NCBI RefSeq assembly: GCF_051014685.1
Contig: NC_135059.1
Span: 496,001-560,000 of the forward strand
Length of the DNA stretch: 64,000 bases
Source of the DNA: Ptiloglossa arizonensis
Lineage: Eukaryota; Arthropoda; Insecta; Hymenoptera; Colletidae
Direction: 5' to 3'
Part shown: positions 1-11,732 of the stretch, piece by piece
Layout: every line of letters starts with the position of its first letter
Position numbering within the stretch: position 1 is the stretch's first letter
The notes under the pieces: model-generated
Database searches by the model: none
What the model was told of the DNA's origin: nothing
The model's input: the letters and a program-made list of their open reading frames with translations, nothing else
Translations under genes and position numbers: made by a program

Positions 1-239
1 GTATGCGTACTTTTCCCCTAGGCCGTTCCAGTTATTCGTTTCGAGCATCAGAACTGCGAAAATTTTGAGTTTCTCAAGCGTTTCTTACCTCCAAACTGCC
101 ATATCTCGGGAAAGGATTGAACAATCCGCAAAATTTCTGTTGCATCTGAAAGTCGAAACTTGCCCGATTACAACGGTATACGTACTTTTCCCCTACGCCG
201 TTCCAGTTATTCGTTTCGAGCATCAGAACTGCGAAAATT

Positions 240-252
240 TTGAGTTTCTCAA
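240..252. other. Consensus dyad 1: TTGAG-TTT-CTCAA (example)
   Basis: A perfect 5-bp inverted repeat around a 3-base centre at monomer positions 65-77, shown in monomer 2. Most monomers keep both arms even when the centre is TTC (subtypes e, q). It is broken in A1 and A2 (ctcgag), C13 (ctcagg), C9 (ctgaag) and the ttgtg monomers C14, D2 and D5. Confidence 0.75.
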
Positions 253-287
253 GCGTTTCTTACCTCCAAACTGCCATATCTCGCGAA

Positions 288-303
288 CGGATTGACCAAT
301 CCG
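288..303. other. Consensus dyad 2: CGGATTG-AC-CAATCCG (example)
   Basis: A perfect 7-bp inverted repeat with a 2-base centre at monomer positions 113-128, containing a CCAAT pentamer. The a, d and B2 monomers keep a 6-bp version, GGATTG-AA-CAATCC. It is weakened in the aatctgc, caattcgc, cgtattg/aatcagc, cagattg and ccgattg variants. It could be a protein-binding dyad or a cruciform-prone site; neither is shown by sequence alone. Confidence 0.75.
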
Positions 304-511
304 CAAAATTTCTGTTGCATCTGAAAGAAGCAACTCGCAGGATTACAACGGTATGCGTACTTTTTCCCTAGGCCGTTCTAGTTATTCGTTTCGAGCATCA
401 GAACTGCGAAATTTTTGAGTTTCTCAAGCGTTTCTTACCTTCAAACTGCCATATCTCGCGAACGGATTCACCAATCCGCAATATTTCTGTTGCATCTGAA
501 AGAAGCAACTC

Positions 512-528
512 GCCCGATTACAACGGTA
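512..528 (-). other. Partial CENP-B-box-like motif across the monomer junction (example)
   Basis: On the minus strand, monomer positions 162-175 plus 1-3 of the next monomer read TACCGTTGTAATCGGGC. Against the 17-bp mammalian CENP-B box (YTTCGTTGGAARCGGGA) this matches 12 of 17 positions and 7 of the 9 core positions (TTCG, A, CGGG), missing the two leading T of TTCG. Some subtypes break the CGGG end (i with ccccatt, B1 with cgtccg, some b with cgcagg). A rough hand estimate gives about a one in ten chance of such a match somewhere in a random 175-bp monomer, so this is suggestive only. Confidence 0.35.
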
Positions 529-2275
529 TGCGTACTTTTCCCCTAGGCCGTTCTAGTTATTCGTTTCGAGCATCAGAACTGTGAAAATTTTGAGTTTCTC
601 AAGCGTTTCTTACCTCCAAACTGCCATATCTCGGGAAAGGATTGAACAATCCGCAAAATTTCTGTTGCATCTGAAAGTCGAAACTTGCCCGATTACAACG
701 GTATGCGTACTTTTCCCCTAGGCCGTTCTAGTTATTCGTTTCGAGCATCAGAACTGCGAGAATTTTGAGTTCCTCAAGCGTTTCTCACCTCCAAACTGCC
801 ATATCTCGCGAACAGATTGACCAATCCGCAAAATTTCTGTTGCGTCTGAAAGTAGAAACTCGCCCGATTACAACGGTATACGTACTTTTCCCCTAGGCCG
901 TTCTAGTTATTCGTTTCGAGCATCAGAACAGCGAGAATTTTGAGTTCCTCAAGCGTTTCTCACCTCCAAACTGCCATATCTCGCGAACAGATTGACCAAT
1001 CCGCAAAATTTCTGTTGCGTCTGAAAGTAGAAACTCGCCCGATTACAACGGTGTGCGTACTTTTCCCCTAGGCCGTTCTAGTTATTCGTTTCGAGCATCA
1101 GAAGTGCGAAAATTTTGAGTTTCTCAAGCGTTTCTTACCTCCAAACTGCCATATCTCGCGAACGGATTGACCAATCTGCAAAATTTCTGTTGCATCCGAA
1201 AGTAGAAACTCGCCCGATTTCAACGGTATGCGTACTTTTCCCCTAGGCCGTTCCAGTTATTCGTTTCGAGCATCAGAACTGCGAAAATTTTGAGTTTCTC
1301 AAGCGTTTCTTACATCCAAACTGCCATATCTCGCGAACGGATTGACCAATCCGCAAAATTTCTGTTGCATCTGAAAGAAGCAACTCGCCCGATTACAACG
1401 GTGTGCGTACTTTTCCCCTAGGCCGTTCTAGTTATTCGTTTCGAGCATCAGAACTGCGAAAATTTTGAGTTTCTCAAGCGTTTCTTACCTCCAAACTGCC
1501 ATATCTCGCGAACGGATTGACCAATCTGCAAAATTTCTGTTGCATCTGAAAGTAGAAACTCGCCCCATTACAACGGTATGCGTACTTTTACCCTAGGCCG
1601 TTCTAGTTATTCGTTTCGAGCATCAGAACTGCGAAATTTTTGAGTTTCTCAAGCGTTTCTTACCTGCAAACTGCCATATCTCGCGAACGGATTCACCAAT
1701 CCGCAATATTTCTGTTGCATCTGAAAGAAGCAACTCGCCCGATTACAACGGTATGCGTACTTTTCCCCTAGGCCGTTCTAGTTATTCGTTTCGAGCATCA
1801 GACCTGCGAAAATTTTGAGTTTCTCAAGCGTTTCTTACCTCCAAACTGCCATATCTCGCGAACGGATTGACCAATCCGCAAAATTTCTGTTGCATCTGAA
1901 AGAAGAAACTCGTCCGATTACAACGGTATGCGTACTTTTCCCCTAGGCCGTCCCATTTATTCGTTTCGAGCATCAGAACTGCGAAAATTTTGAGTTTCTC
2001 AAGCGTTTCTTACCTCCAAACTGCCATATCTCGCGAACGGATTGACCAATCTGCAAAATTTCTGTTGCATCCGAAAGTAGAAACTCGCCCGATTTCAACG
2101 GTATGCGTACTTTTCCCCTAGGCCGTTCCAGTTATTCGTTTCGAGCATCAGAACTGCGAAAATTTTGAGTTTCTCAAGCGTTTCTTACCTCCAAACTGCC
2201 ATATCTCGCGAACGTATTGACCAATCAGCAAAGTTTCTGTTGCATCTGAAAGTAGAAACTCGCCCGATTACAACG

Positions 2276-2454
2276 GTATGCGTAGTTTTCTCCTAGGCCG
2301 TCCTAGTTATTCGTTCGAGCATCAGAACTGCGAAAATTTTGAGTTTCTCAAGCGTTTCTTACCTCCAAACTTCCATATCTCGCGAACGGATTGACCAATC
2401 CGCAAAATTTCTGTTGCATGTGAAAGTAAAAACTCGCCCGATTACTATATAACG
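2276..2454 (+). repeat. 179-bp monomer n with TATATAA insertion (copy 1)
   Basis: A 5-bp TATAT insertion at 2446-2450 turns gattacaacg into gattactatataacg, and one t is lost from tcgtttcgag, giving +4 bp. Other marks are gtagttttctcc, ccgtcctag, aaacttcc and gcatgtgaaagtaaaaac. It lies between m and o. Confidence 0.92.
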
Positions 2455-2629
2455 GTATTCGTACTTTTCCCCTAGGCCGTTCTAGTTATTCGTTTCGAGC
2501 ATCAGAACTGCGAAATTTTAGAGTTTCTCAAGCGTTTCTTACCTGCAAACTGCCATATCTCGCGAACGGATTGACCAATTCGCAAAATTTCTGTTGCATC
2601 TGAAAGAAGCAGCTCGCCCGATTACAACG

Positions 2630-3679
2630 GTATGCGTACTTTTCCCCTAGGCCGTTCCAGTTATTCGTTTCGAGCATCAGAACTGCGAAAATTTTGAGTT
2701 TCTCAAGCGTTTCTTACCTCCAAACTGCCATATCTCGGGAAAGGATTGAACAATCCGCAAAATTTCTGTTGCATCTGAAAGTCGAAACTTGCCCGATTAC
2801 AACGGTATACGTACTTTTCCCCTACGCCGTTCCAGTTATTCGTTTCGAGCATCAGAACTGCGAAAATTTTGAGTTTCTCAAGCGTTTCTTACCTCCAAAC
2901 TGCCATATCTCGCGAACGGATTGACCAATCCGCAAAATTTCTGTTGCATCTGAAAGAAGCAACTCGCAGGATTACAACGGTATGCGTACTTTTTCCCTAG
3001 GCCGTTCTAGTTATTCGTTTCGAGCATCAGAACTGCGAAATTTTTGAGTTTCTCAAGCGTTTCTTACCTTCAAACTGCCATATCTCGCGAACGGATTCAC
3101 CAATCCGCAATATTTCTGTTGCATCTGAAAGAAGCAACTCGCCCGATTACAACGGTATGCGTACTTTTCCCCTAGGCCGTTCTAGTTATTCGTTTCGAGC
3201 ATCAGAACTGTGAAAATTTTGAGTTTCTCAAGCGTTTCTTACCTCCAAACTGCCATATCTCGGGAAAGGATTGAACAATCCGCAAAATTTCTGTTGCATC
3301 TGAAAGTCGAAACTTGCCCGATTACAACGGTATGCGTACTTTTCCCCTAGGCCGTTCTAGTTATTCGTTTCGAGCATCAGAACTGCGAGAATTTTGAGTT
3401 CCTCAAGCGTTTCTCACCTCCAAACTGCCATATCTCGCGAACAGATTGACCAATCCGCAAAATTTCTGTTGCGTCTGAAAGTAGAAACTCGCCCGATTAC
3501 AACGGTATACGTACTTTTCCCCTAGGCCGTTCTAGTTATTCGTTTCGAGCATCAGAACTGCGAAATTTTAGAGTTTCTCAAGCGTTTCTTACCTGCAAAC
3601 TGCCATATCTCGCGAACGGATTGACCAATTCGCAAAATTTCTGTTGCATCTGAAAGAAGCAGCTCGCCCGATTACAACG
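2630..3679 (+). repeat. Truncated HOR unit, 6 monomers (a b c d e f/o)
   Basis: This 1050-bp unit repeats a-e of the previous one and then jumps: the monomer at 3505 has the gtatacg head of f and the attttagag, acctgc, caattcgc and agaagcagc body of o. Nine monomer lengths (f/o junction replacing f to o) are therefore missing relative to the 15-monomer unit. This is the expected product of in-register unequal exchange between f and o. Confidence 0.85.
3505..3679 (+). repeat. Hybrid monomer f/o (exchange junction)
   Basis: The head gtatacg and ggccgttcta are as in f (876, 4555); from aactgcg onward it is o (attttagag, acctgc, caattcgc, agaagcagc). The switch lies between about 3508 and 3557, in shared sequence. 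It accounts for the short 6-monomer unit. Confidence 0.85.
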
Positions 3680-6600
3680 GTATGCGTACTTTTCCCCTAG
3701 GCCGTTCCAGTTATTCGTTTCGAGCATCAGAACTGCGAAAATTTTGAGTTTCTCAAGCGTTTCTTACCTCCAAACTGCCATATCTCGGGAAAGGATTGAA
3801 CAATCCGCAAAATTTCTGTTGCATCTGAAAGTCGAAACTTGCCCGATTACAACGGTATACGTACTTTTCCCCTACGCCGTTCCAGTTATTCGTTTCGAGC
3901 ATCAGAACTGCGAAAATTTTGAGTTTCTCAAGCGTTTCTTACCTCCAAACTGCCATATCTCGCGAACGGATTGACCAATCCGCAAAATTTCTGTTGCATC
4001 TGAAAGAAGCAACTCGCAGGATTACAACGGTATGCGTACTTTTTCCCTAGGCCGTTCTAGTTATTCGTTTCGAGCATCAGAACTGCGAAATTTTTGAGTT
4101 TCTCAAGCGTTTCTTACCTTCAAACTGCCATATCTCGCGAACGGATTCACCAATCCGCAATATTTCTGTTGCATCTGAAAGAAGCAACTCGCCCGATTAC
4201 AACGGTATGCGTACTTTTCCCCTAGGCCGTTCTAGTTATTCGTTTCGAGCATCAGAACTGTGAAAATTTTGAGTTTCTCAAGCGTTTCTTACCTCCAAAC
4301 TGCCATATCTCGGGAAAGGATTGAACAATCCGCAAAATTTCTGTTGCATCTGAAAGTCGAAACTTGCCCGATTACAACGGTATGCGTACTTTTCCCCTAG
4401 GCCGTTCTAGTTATTCGTTTCGAGCATCAGAACTGCGAGAATTTTGAGTTCCTCAAGCGTTTCTCACCTCCAAACTGCCATATCTCGCGAACAGATTGAC
4501 CAATCCGCAAAATTTCTGTTGCGTCTGAAAGTAGAAACTCGCCCGATTACAACGGTATACGTACTTTTCCCCTAGGCCGTTCTAGTTATTCGTTTCGAGC
4601 ATCAGAACAGCGAGAATTTTGAGTTCCTCAAGCGTTTCTCACCTCCAAACTGCCATATCTCGCGAACAGATTGACCAATCCGCAAAATTTCTGTTGCGTC
4701 TGAAAGTAGAAACTCGCCCGATTACAACGGTGTGCGTACTTTTCCCCTAGGCCGTTCTAGTTATTCGTTTCGAGCATCAGAAGTGCGAAAATTTTGAGTT
4801 TCTCAAGCGTTTCTTACCTCCAAACTGCCATATCTCGCGAACGGATTGACCAATCTGCAAAATGTCTGTTGCATCCGAAAGTAGAAACTCGCCCGATTTC
4901 AACGGTATGCGTACTTTTCCCCTAGGCCGTTCCAGTTATTCGTTTCGAGCATCAGAACTGCGAAAATTTTGAGTTTCTCAAGCGTTTCTTACATCCAAAC
5001 TGCCATATCTCGCGAACGGATTGACCAATCCGCAAAATTTCTGTTGCATCTGAAAGAAGCAACTCGCCCGATTACAACGGTGTGCGTACTTTTCCCCTAG
5101 GCCGTTCTAGTTATTCGTTTCGAGCATCAGAACTGCGAAAATTTTGAGTTTCTCAAGCGTTTCTTACCTCCAAACTGCCATATCTCGCGAACGGATTGAC
5201 CAATCTGCAAAATTTCTGTTGCATCTGAAAGTAGAAACTCGCCCCATTACAACGGTATGCGTACTTTTACCCTAGGCCGTTCTAGTTATTCGTTTCGAGC
5301 ATCAGAACTGCGAAATTTTTGAGTTTCTCAAGCGTTTCTTACCTGCAAACTGCCATATCTCGCGAACGGATTCACCAATCCGCAATATTTCTGTTGCATC
5401 TGAAAGAAGCAACTCGCCCGATTACAACGGTATGCGTACTTTTCCCCTAGGCCGTTCTAGTTATTCGTTTCGAGCATCAGACCTGCGAAAATTTTGAGTT
5501 TCTCAAGCGTTTCTTACCTCCAAACTGCCATATCTCGCGAACGGATTGACCAATCCGCAAAATTTCTGTTGCATCTGAAAGAAGAAACTCGTCCGATTAC
5601 AACGGTATGCGTACTTTTCCCCTAGGCCGTCCCATTTATTCGTTTCGAGCATCAGAACTGCGAAAATTTTGAGTTTCTCAAGCGTTTCTTACCTCCAAAC
5701 TGCCATATCTCGCGAACGGATTGACCAGTCCGCAAAATTTCTGTTGCATCTGAAAGAAGAAACTCGTCCGATTACAACGGTGTGCGTACTTTTCCCCTAG
5801 GCCGTCCCATTTATTCGTTTCGAGCATCAGAACTGCGAAAATTCTGAGTTTCTCAAGCGTTTCTTACCTACAAACTGCCATATCTCGGGAAAGGATTGAA
5901 CAACCCGCAAAATTTCTGTTGCATCTGAAAGTCGAAACGCGCCCGATTACAACGGTATGCGTACTTTTCCCCTAGGCCGTTCTAGTTATTCGTTTCGAGC
6001 ATCAGAACCGCGAGAATTTTGAGTTCCTCAAGCGTTTCTTACCTCCAAACTGCCATATCTCGCGAACGGATTGACCAATCCGCAAAATTTCTTTTGCGTC
6101 TGAAAGTAGAAACTCGCCCGATTACAACGGTGTGCGTACTTTTCCCCTAGGCCGTTCTAGTTATTCGTTTCGAGTATCAGAACTGCGAAATTTTTGAGTT
6201 TCTCAAGCGTTTCTTACCTTCAAACTGCCATATCTCGCGAACGGATTGACAAATCCGCAAAATTTCTGTTGCATCTGAAAGAAGCTACTCGCCCGATTAC
6301 AACGGTATGCGTACTTTTCCCCTAGGCCGTTCCAGTTATTCGTTTCGAGCATCAGAACTGCGAAAATTTTGAGTTTCTCAAGCGTTTCTTACCTCCAAAC
6401 TGCCATATCTCGGGAAAGGATTGAACAATCCGCAAAATTTCTGTTGCATCTGAAAGTCGAAACTCGCCCGATTACAACGGTATGCGTAGTTTTCTCCTAG
6501 GCCGTCCTAGTTATTCGTTTCGAGCATCAGAACTGCGAAAATTTTGAGTTTCTCAAACGTTTCTTACCTCCAAACTGCCATATCTCGCGAACGGATTGAC

Positions 6601-7532
6601 CAATCCGCAAAATTTCTGTTGCATCTGAAAGTAGCAACTCGCCCGATTACAACGGTATGCGTACTTTTCCCATAGGCCGTTCTAGTTATTCGTTTCGAGC
6701 ATCAGAACTGCGAGAATTTTGAGTTCCTCAAGCGTTTCTTACCTCCAAACTGCCATATCTCGCGAACGGATTGACCAATCCGCAAAATTTCTGTTGCATC
6801 TGAAAGTAGAAACACGCCCGATTACAACGGTTTGCGTACTTTTCCCCTAGGCCGTTCTAGTTATTCTTTCGAGCATCAGAACTGCGAAAATTTTGAGTTT
6901 CTCAAGCGTTTCTTACCTCCAAACTGCCATATCTCGCGAACGGATTGACCAATCTGCAAAATTTCTGTTGCATCTGAAGGTAGAAACTCGCCCGATTACA
7001 ACGGTATGCGTACTTTTCCCCTAGGCCGTTCTAGTTATTCGTTTCGAGCATCAGAACTGCGAAAATTTTGAGTTTCTCAAGCGTTTCTTACCTCCAAACT
7101 GCCATATCTCGCGAACGTATTGACCAATCAGCAAAGTTTCTGTTGCATCTGAAAGTAGAAACTCGCCCGATTACAACGGTATGCGTAGTTTTCTCCTAGG
7201 CCGTCCTAGTTATTCGTTCGAGCATCAGAACTGCGAAAATTTTGAGTTTCTCAAGCGTTTCTTACCTCCAAACTTCCATATCTCGCGAACGGATTGACCA
7301 ATCCGCAAAATTTCTGTTGCATGTGAAAGTAAAAACTCGCCCGATTACTATATAACGGTATTCGTACTTTTCCCCTAGGCCGTTCTAGTTATTCGTTTCG
7401 AGCATCAGAACTGCGAAATTTTAGAGTTTCTCAAGCGTTTCTTACCTGCAAACTGCCATATCTCGCGAACGGATTGACCAATTCGCAAAATTTCTGTTGC
7501 ATCTGAAAGAAGCAGCTCGCCCGATTACAACG
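3680..7532 (+). repeat. HOR unit, 22 monomers
   Basis: The order is a b c d e f g h i j k, a changed l (from about 5727 it follows k's ending agaagaaactcgtccg), a ccgtcccat monomer with cgggaaagg, then q r s t u v m n o. The length 3853 = 22 x 175 + 3 (v at 6830 is -1, n at 7179 is +4). It joins the a-k block of the first unit to the q-v block that dominates the rest of zone 1, so it records how the two sub-orders were fused. Confidence 0.8.
7179..7357 (+). repeat. 179-bp monomer n with TATATAA insertion (copy 2)
   Basis: TATATAA at 7349-7355. It has the same linked marks as copy 1, including aaacttcc, and the same neighbours m and o. Confidence 0.92.
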
Positions 7533-9632
7533 GTATGCGTACTTTTCCCCTAGGCCGTTCCAGTTATTCGTTTCGAGCATCAGAACTGCGAAAATTTTGA
7601 GTTTCTCAAGCGTTTCTTACCTCCAAACTGCCATATCTCGGGAAAGGATTGAACAATCCGCAAAATTTCTGTTGCATCTGAAAGTCGAAACTTGCCCGAT
7701 TACAACGGTATACGTACTTTTCCCCTACGCCGTTCCAGTTATTCGTTTCGAGCATCAGAACTGCGAAAATTTTGAGTTTCTCAAGCGTTTCTTACCTCCA
7801 AACTGCCATATCTCGCGAACGGATTGACCAATCCGCAAAATTTCTGTTGCATCTGAAAGAAGCAACTCGCCCGATTACAACGGTATGCGTACTTTTTCCC
7901 TAGGCCGTTCTAGTTATTCGTTTCGAGCATCAGAACTGCGAAATTTTTGAGTTTCTCAAGCGTTTCTTACCTTCAAACTGCCATATCTCGCGAACGGATT
8001 CACCAATCCGCAATATTTCTGTTGCATCTGAAAGAAGCAACTCGCCCGATTACAACGGTATGCGTACTTTTCCCCTAGGCCGTTCTAGTTATTCGTTTCG
8101 AGCATCAGAACTGTGAAAATTTTGAGTTTCTCAAGCGTTTCTTACCTCCAAACTGCCATATCTCGCGAACGGATTGACCAATCCGCAAAATTTTTGTTGC
8201 ATCTGAAAGTAGAAACTCGCCCGATTACAACGGTATGCGTACTTTTCCCCTAGGCCGTTCTAGTTATTCGTTTCGAGCATCAGAACTGCGAGAATTTTGA
8301 GTTCCTCAAGCGTTTCTTACCTCCAAACTGCCATATCTCGCGAACGGATTGACCAATCCGCAAAATTTCTTTTGCGTCTGAAAGTAGAAACTCGCCCGAT
8401 TACAACGGTGTGCGTACTTTTCCCCTAGGCCGTTCTAGTTATTCGTTTCGAGTATCAGAACTGCGAAATTTTTGAGTTTCTCAAGCGTTTCTTACCTTCA
8501 AACTGCCATATCTCGCGAACGGATTGACAAATCCGCAAAATTTCTGTTGCATCTGAAAGAAGCTACTCGCCCGATTACAACGGTATGCGTACTTTTCCCC
8601 TAGGCCGTTCCAGTTATTCGTTTCGAGCATCAGAACAGCGAAAATTTTGAGTTTCTCAAGCGTTTCTTACCTCCAAACTGCCATATCTCGGGAAAGGAAT
8701 GAACAATCCGCAAAATTTCTGTTGCATCTGAAAGTCGAAACTCGCCCGATTACAACGGTATGCGTAGTTTTCTCCTAGGCCGTCCTAGTTATTCGTTTCG
8801 AGCATCAGAACTGCGAAAATTTTGAGTTTCTCAAACGTTTCTTACCTCCAAACTGCCATATCTCGCGAACGGATTGACCAATCCGCAAAATTTCTGTTGC
8901 ATCTGAAAGAAGCAACTCGCCCGATTACAACGGTATGCGTACTTTTTCCCTAGGCCGTTCTAGTTATTCGTTTCGAGCATCAGAACTGCGAAATTTTTGA
9001 GTTTCTCAAGCGTTTCTTACCTTCAAACTGCCATATCTCGCGAACGGATTCACCAATCCGCAATATTTCTGTTGCATCTGAAAGAAGCAACTCGCCCGAT
9101 TACAACGGTATGCGTACTTTTCCCCTAGGCCGTTCTAGTTATTCGTTTCGAGCATCAGAACTGTGAAAATTTTGAGTTTCTCAAGCGTTTCTTACCTCCA
9201 AACTGCCATATCTCGCGAACGGATTGACCAATCCGCAAAATTTTTGTTGCATCTGAAAGTAGAAACTCGCCCGATTACAACGGTATGCGTACTTTTCCCC
9301 TAGGCCGTTCCAGTTATTCGTTTCGAGCATCAGAACTGCGAAATTTTTGAGTTTCTCAAGCGTTTCTTACCTCCAAACTGCCATATCTCGCGAACGGATT
9401 GACCAATCCGCAAAATTTCTGTTGCATCTGAAAGAAGAAACTCGCCCGATTACAACGGTATGCGTACTTTTCCCCTAGGCCGTTCTAGTTATTCGTTTCG
9501 AGCATCAGAACTGCGAAATTTTTGAGTTTCTCAAGCGTTTCTTACCTCCAAACTGCCATATCTCGCGAACGGATTGACCAATCCGCAAAATTTCTATTGA
9601 ATCTGAAAGAAGAAACTCGCCCGATTACAACG
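7533..9632 (+). repeat. HOR unit, 12 monomers (a b c d' q r s t c d' w x)
   Basis: This 2100-bp unit has an internal c-d' duplication: the monomer at 8758 starts as t (gtagttttctcc, ctcaaacg) but ends agaagcaac, like b, and is followed by a second c (8933) and d' (9108). d' is d with tctcgcgaacgg and a tttttgttgc variant. The unit closes with w (aaatttttg) and x (ctattgaatctg at 9458). Confidence 0.8.
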
Positions 9633-11732
9633 GTATGCGTACTTTTCCCCTAGGCCCTTCTAGTTATTCGTTTCGAGCATCAGAACTGCGAAAATTTTGA
9701 GTTTCTCAAGCGTTTCTTACCTCCAAACTGCCATATCTCGGGAAAGGATTGAACAATCCGCAAAATTTCTGTTGCATCTGAAAGTCGAAACTTGCCCGAT
9801 TACAACGGTATACGTACTTTTCCCCTACGCCGTTCCAGTTATTCGTTTCGAGCATCAGAACTGCGAAAATTTTGAGTTTCTCAAGCGTTTCTTACCTCCA
9901 AACTGCCATATCTCGCGAACGGATTGACCAATCCGCAAAATTTCTGTTGCATCTGAAAGAAGCAACTCGCCCGATTACAACGGTATGCGTACTTTTTCCC
10001 TAGGCCGTTCTAGTTATTCGTTTCGAGCATCAGAACTGCGAAATTTTTGAGTTTCTCAAGCGTTTCTTACCTTCAAACTGCCATATCTCGCGAACGGATT
10101 CACCAATCCGCAATATTTCTGTTGCATCTGAAAGAAGCAACTCGCCCGATTACAACGGTATGCGTACTTTTCCCCTAGGCCGTTCTAGTTATTCGTTTCG
10201 AGCATCAGAACTGTGAAAATTTTGAGTTTCTCAAGCGTTTCTTACCTCCAAACTGCCATATCTCGCGAACGGATTGACCAATCCGCAAAATTTTTGTTGC
10301 ATCTGAAAGTAGAAACTCGCCCGATTACAACGGTATGCGTACTTTTCCCCTAGGCCGTTCTAGTTATTCGTTTCGAGCATCAGAACTGCGAGAATTTTGA
10401 GTTCCTCAAGCGTTTCTTACCTCCAAACTGCCATATCTCGCGAACGGATTGACCAATCCGCAAAATTTCTTTTGCGTCTGAAAGTAGAAACTCGCCCGAT
10501 TACAACGGTGTGCGTACTTTTCCCCTAGGCCGTTCTAGTTATTCGTTTCGAGTATCAGAACTGCGAAATTTTTGAGTTTCTCAAGCGTTTCTTACCTTCA
10601 AACTGCCATATCTCGCGAACGGATTGACAAATCCGCAAAATTTCTGTTGCATCTGAAAGAAGCTACTCGCCCGATTACAACGGTATGCGTACTTTTCCCC
10701 TAGGCCGTTCCAGTTATTCGTTTCGAGCATCAGAACAGCGAAAATTTTGAGTTTCTCAAGCGTTTCTTACCTCCAAACTGCCATATCTCGGGAAAGGATT
10801 GAACAATCCGCAAAATTTCTGTTGCATCTGAAAGTCGAAACTCGCCCGATTACAACGGTATGCGTAGTTTTCTCCTAGGCCGTCCTAGTTATTCGTTTCG
10901 AGCATCAGAACTGCGCAAATTTTGAGTTTCTCAAACGTTTCTTACCTCCAAACTGCCATATCTCGCGAACGGATTGACCAATCCGCAAAATTTCTGTTGC
11001 ATCTGAAAGTAGTAACTCGCCCGATTACAACGGTATGCGTACTTTTCCCATAGGCCGTTCTAGTTATTCTTTTCGAGCATCAGAACTGCGAGAATTTTGA
11101 GTTCCTCAAGCGTTTCTCACCTCCAAACTGCCATATCTCGCGAACAGATTGACCAATCCGCAAAATTTCTGTTGCGTCTGAAAGTAGAAACTCGCCCGAT
11201 TACAACGGTGTGCGTACTTTTCCCCTAGGCCGTTCTAGTTATTCGTTTCGAGCATCAGAACTGCGAAAATTTTGAGTTTCTCAAACGTTTCTTACCTCCA
11301 AACTGCCATATCTCGCGAACGGATTGACCAATCTGCAAAATTTCTGTTGCATCTGAAAGTAGAAACTCGCCCGATTTCAACGGTATGCGTACTTTTCCCC
11401 TAGGCCGTTCCAGTTATTCGTTTCGAGCATCAGAACTGCGAAATTTTTGAGTTTCTCAAGCGTTTCTTACCTCCAAACTGCCATATCTCGCGAACGGATT
11501 GACCAATCCGCAAAATTTCTGTTGCATCTGAAAGAAGAAACTCGCCCGATTACAACGGTATGCGTACTTTTCCCCTAGGCCGTTCTAGTTATTCGTTTCG
11601 AGCATCAGAACTGCGAAATTTTTGAGTTTCTCAAGCGTTTCTTACCTCCAAACTGCCATATCTCGCGAACGGATTGACCAATCCGCAAAATTTCTATTGA
11701 ATCTGAAAGAAGAAACTCGCCCGATTACAACG
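9633..11732 (+). repeat. HOR unit, 12 monomers (a' b c d' q r s t u g' w x)
   Basis: This unit has the same 2100-bp length as its left neighbour but a different interior: u and g' replace the second c-d'. a' is an a monomer with ggcccttcta instead of ggccgttcc; this marker follows every x (9633, 11733, 17688, 23119, 25223), so x-a' is inherited as a block. The u-position monomer at 11033 mixes cccatagg with the cgaacag and gcgtctg tail of e. Confidence 0.8.

Larger units (their letters stand above)
1..2629 (+). repeat. HOR unit, 15 monomers (a b c d e f g h i j k l m n o)
   Basis: This is the fullest version of the left-hand unit: 2629 bp = 15 x 175 + 4. The +4 comes from monomer n (2276-2454), which loses one t in tcgtttcgag and gains TATAT before its end. 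The first eleven and a half monomers recur at 3680-5726 (offset 3679); comparing them by eye I noticed one substitution, at 4864. The window may start inside a larger unit, so 15 is the visible spacing between successive a monomers and may not be the ancestral order. Confidence 0.85.

Noticed and set aside
65..295. 76-codon open frame repeated at many sites (for example 65-295, 2694-2924, 37536-37766, 63600-63830)
   Set aside because: It starts at TTG, lies wholly inside two consecutive satellite monomers, has no known domain, and its copies vary exactly as the repeat does. There is no sign of coding constraint.
2446..2452. TATATAA as a real promoter
   Set aside because: The motif is recorded as an observation only. 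It arises from a 5-bp insertion in one subtype, has no gene downstream, and there is no other promoter evidence.
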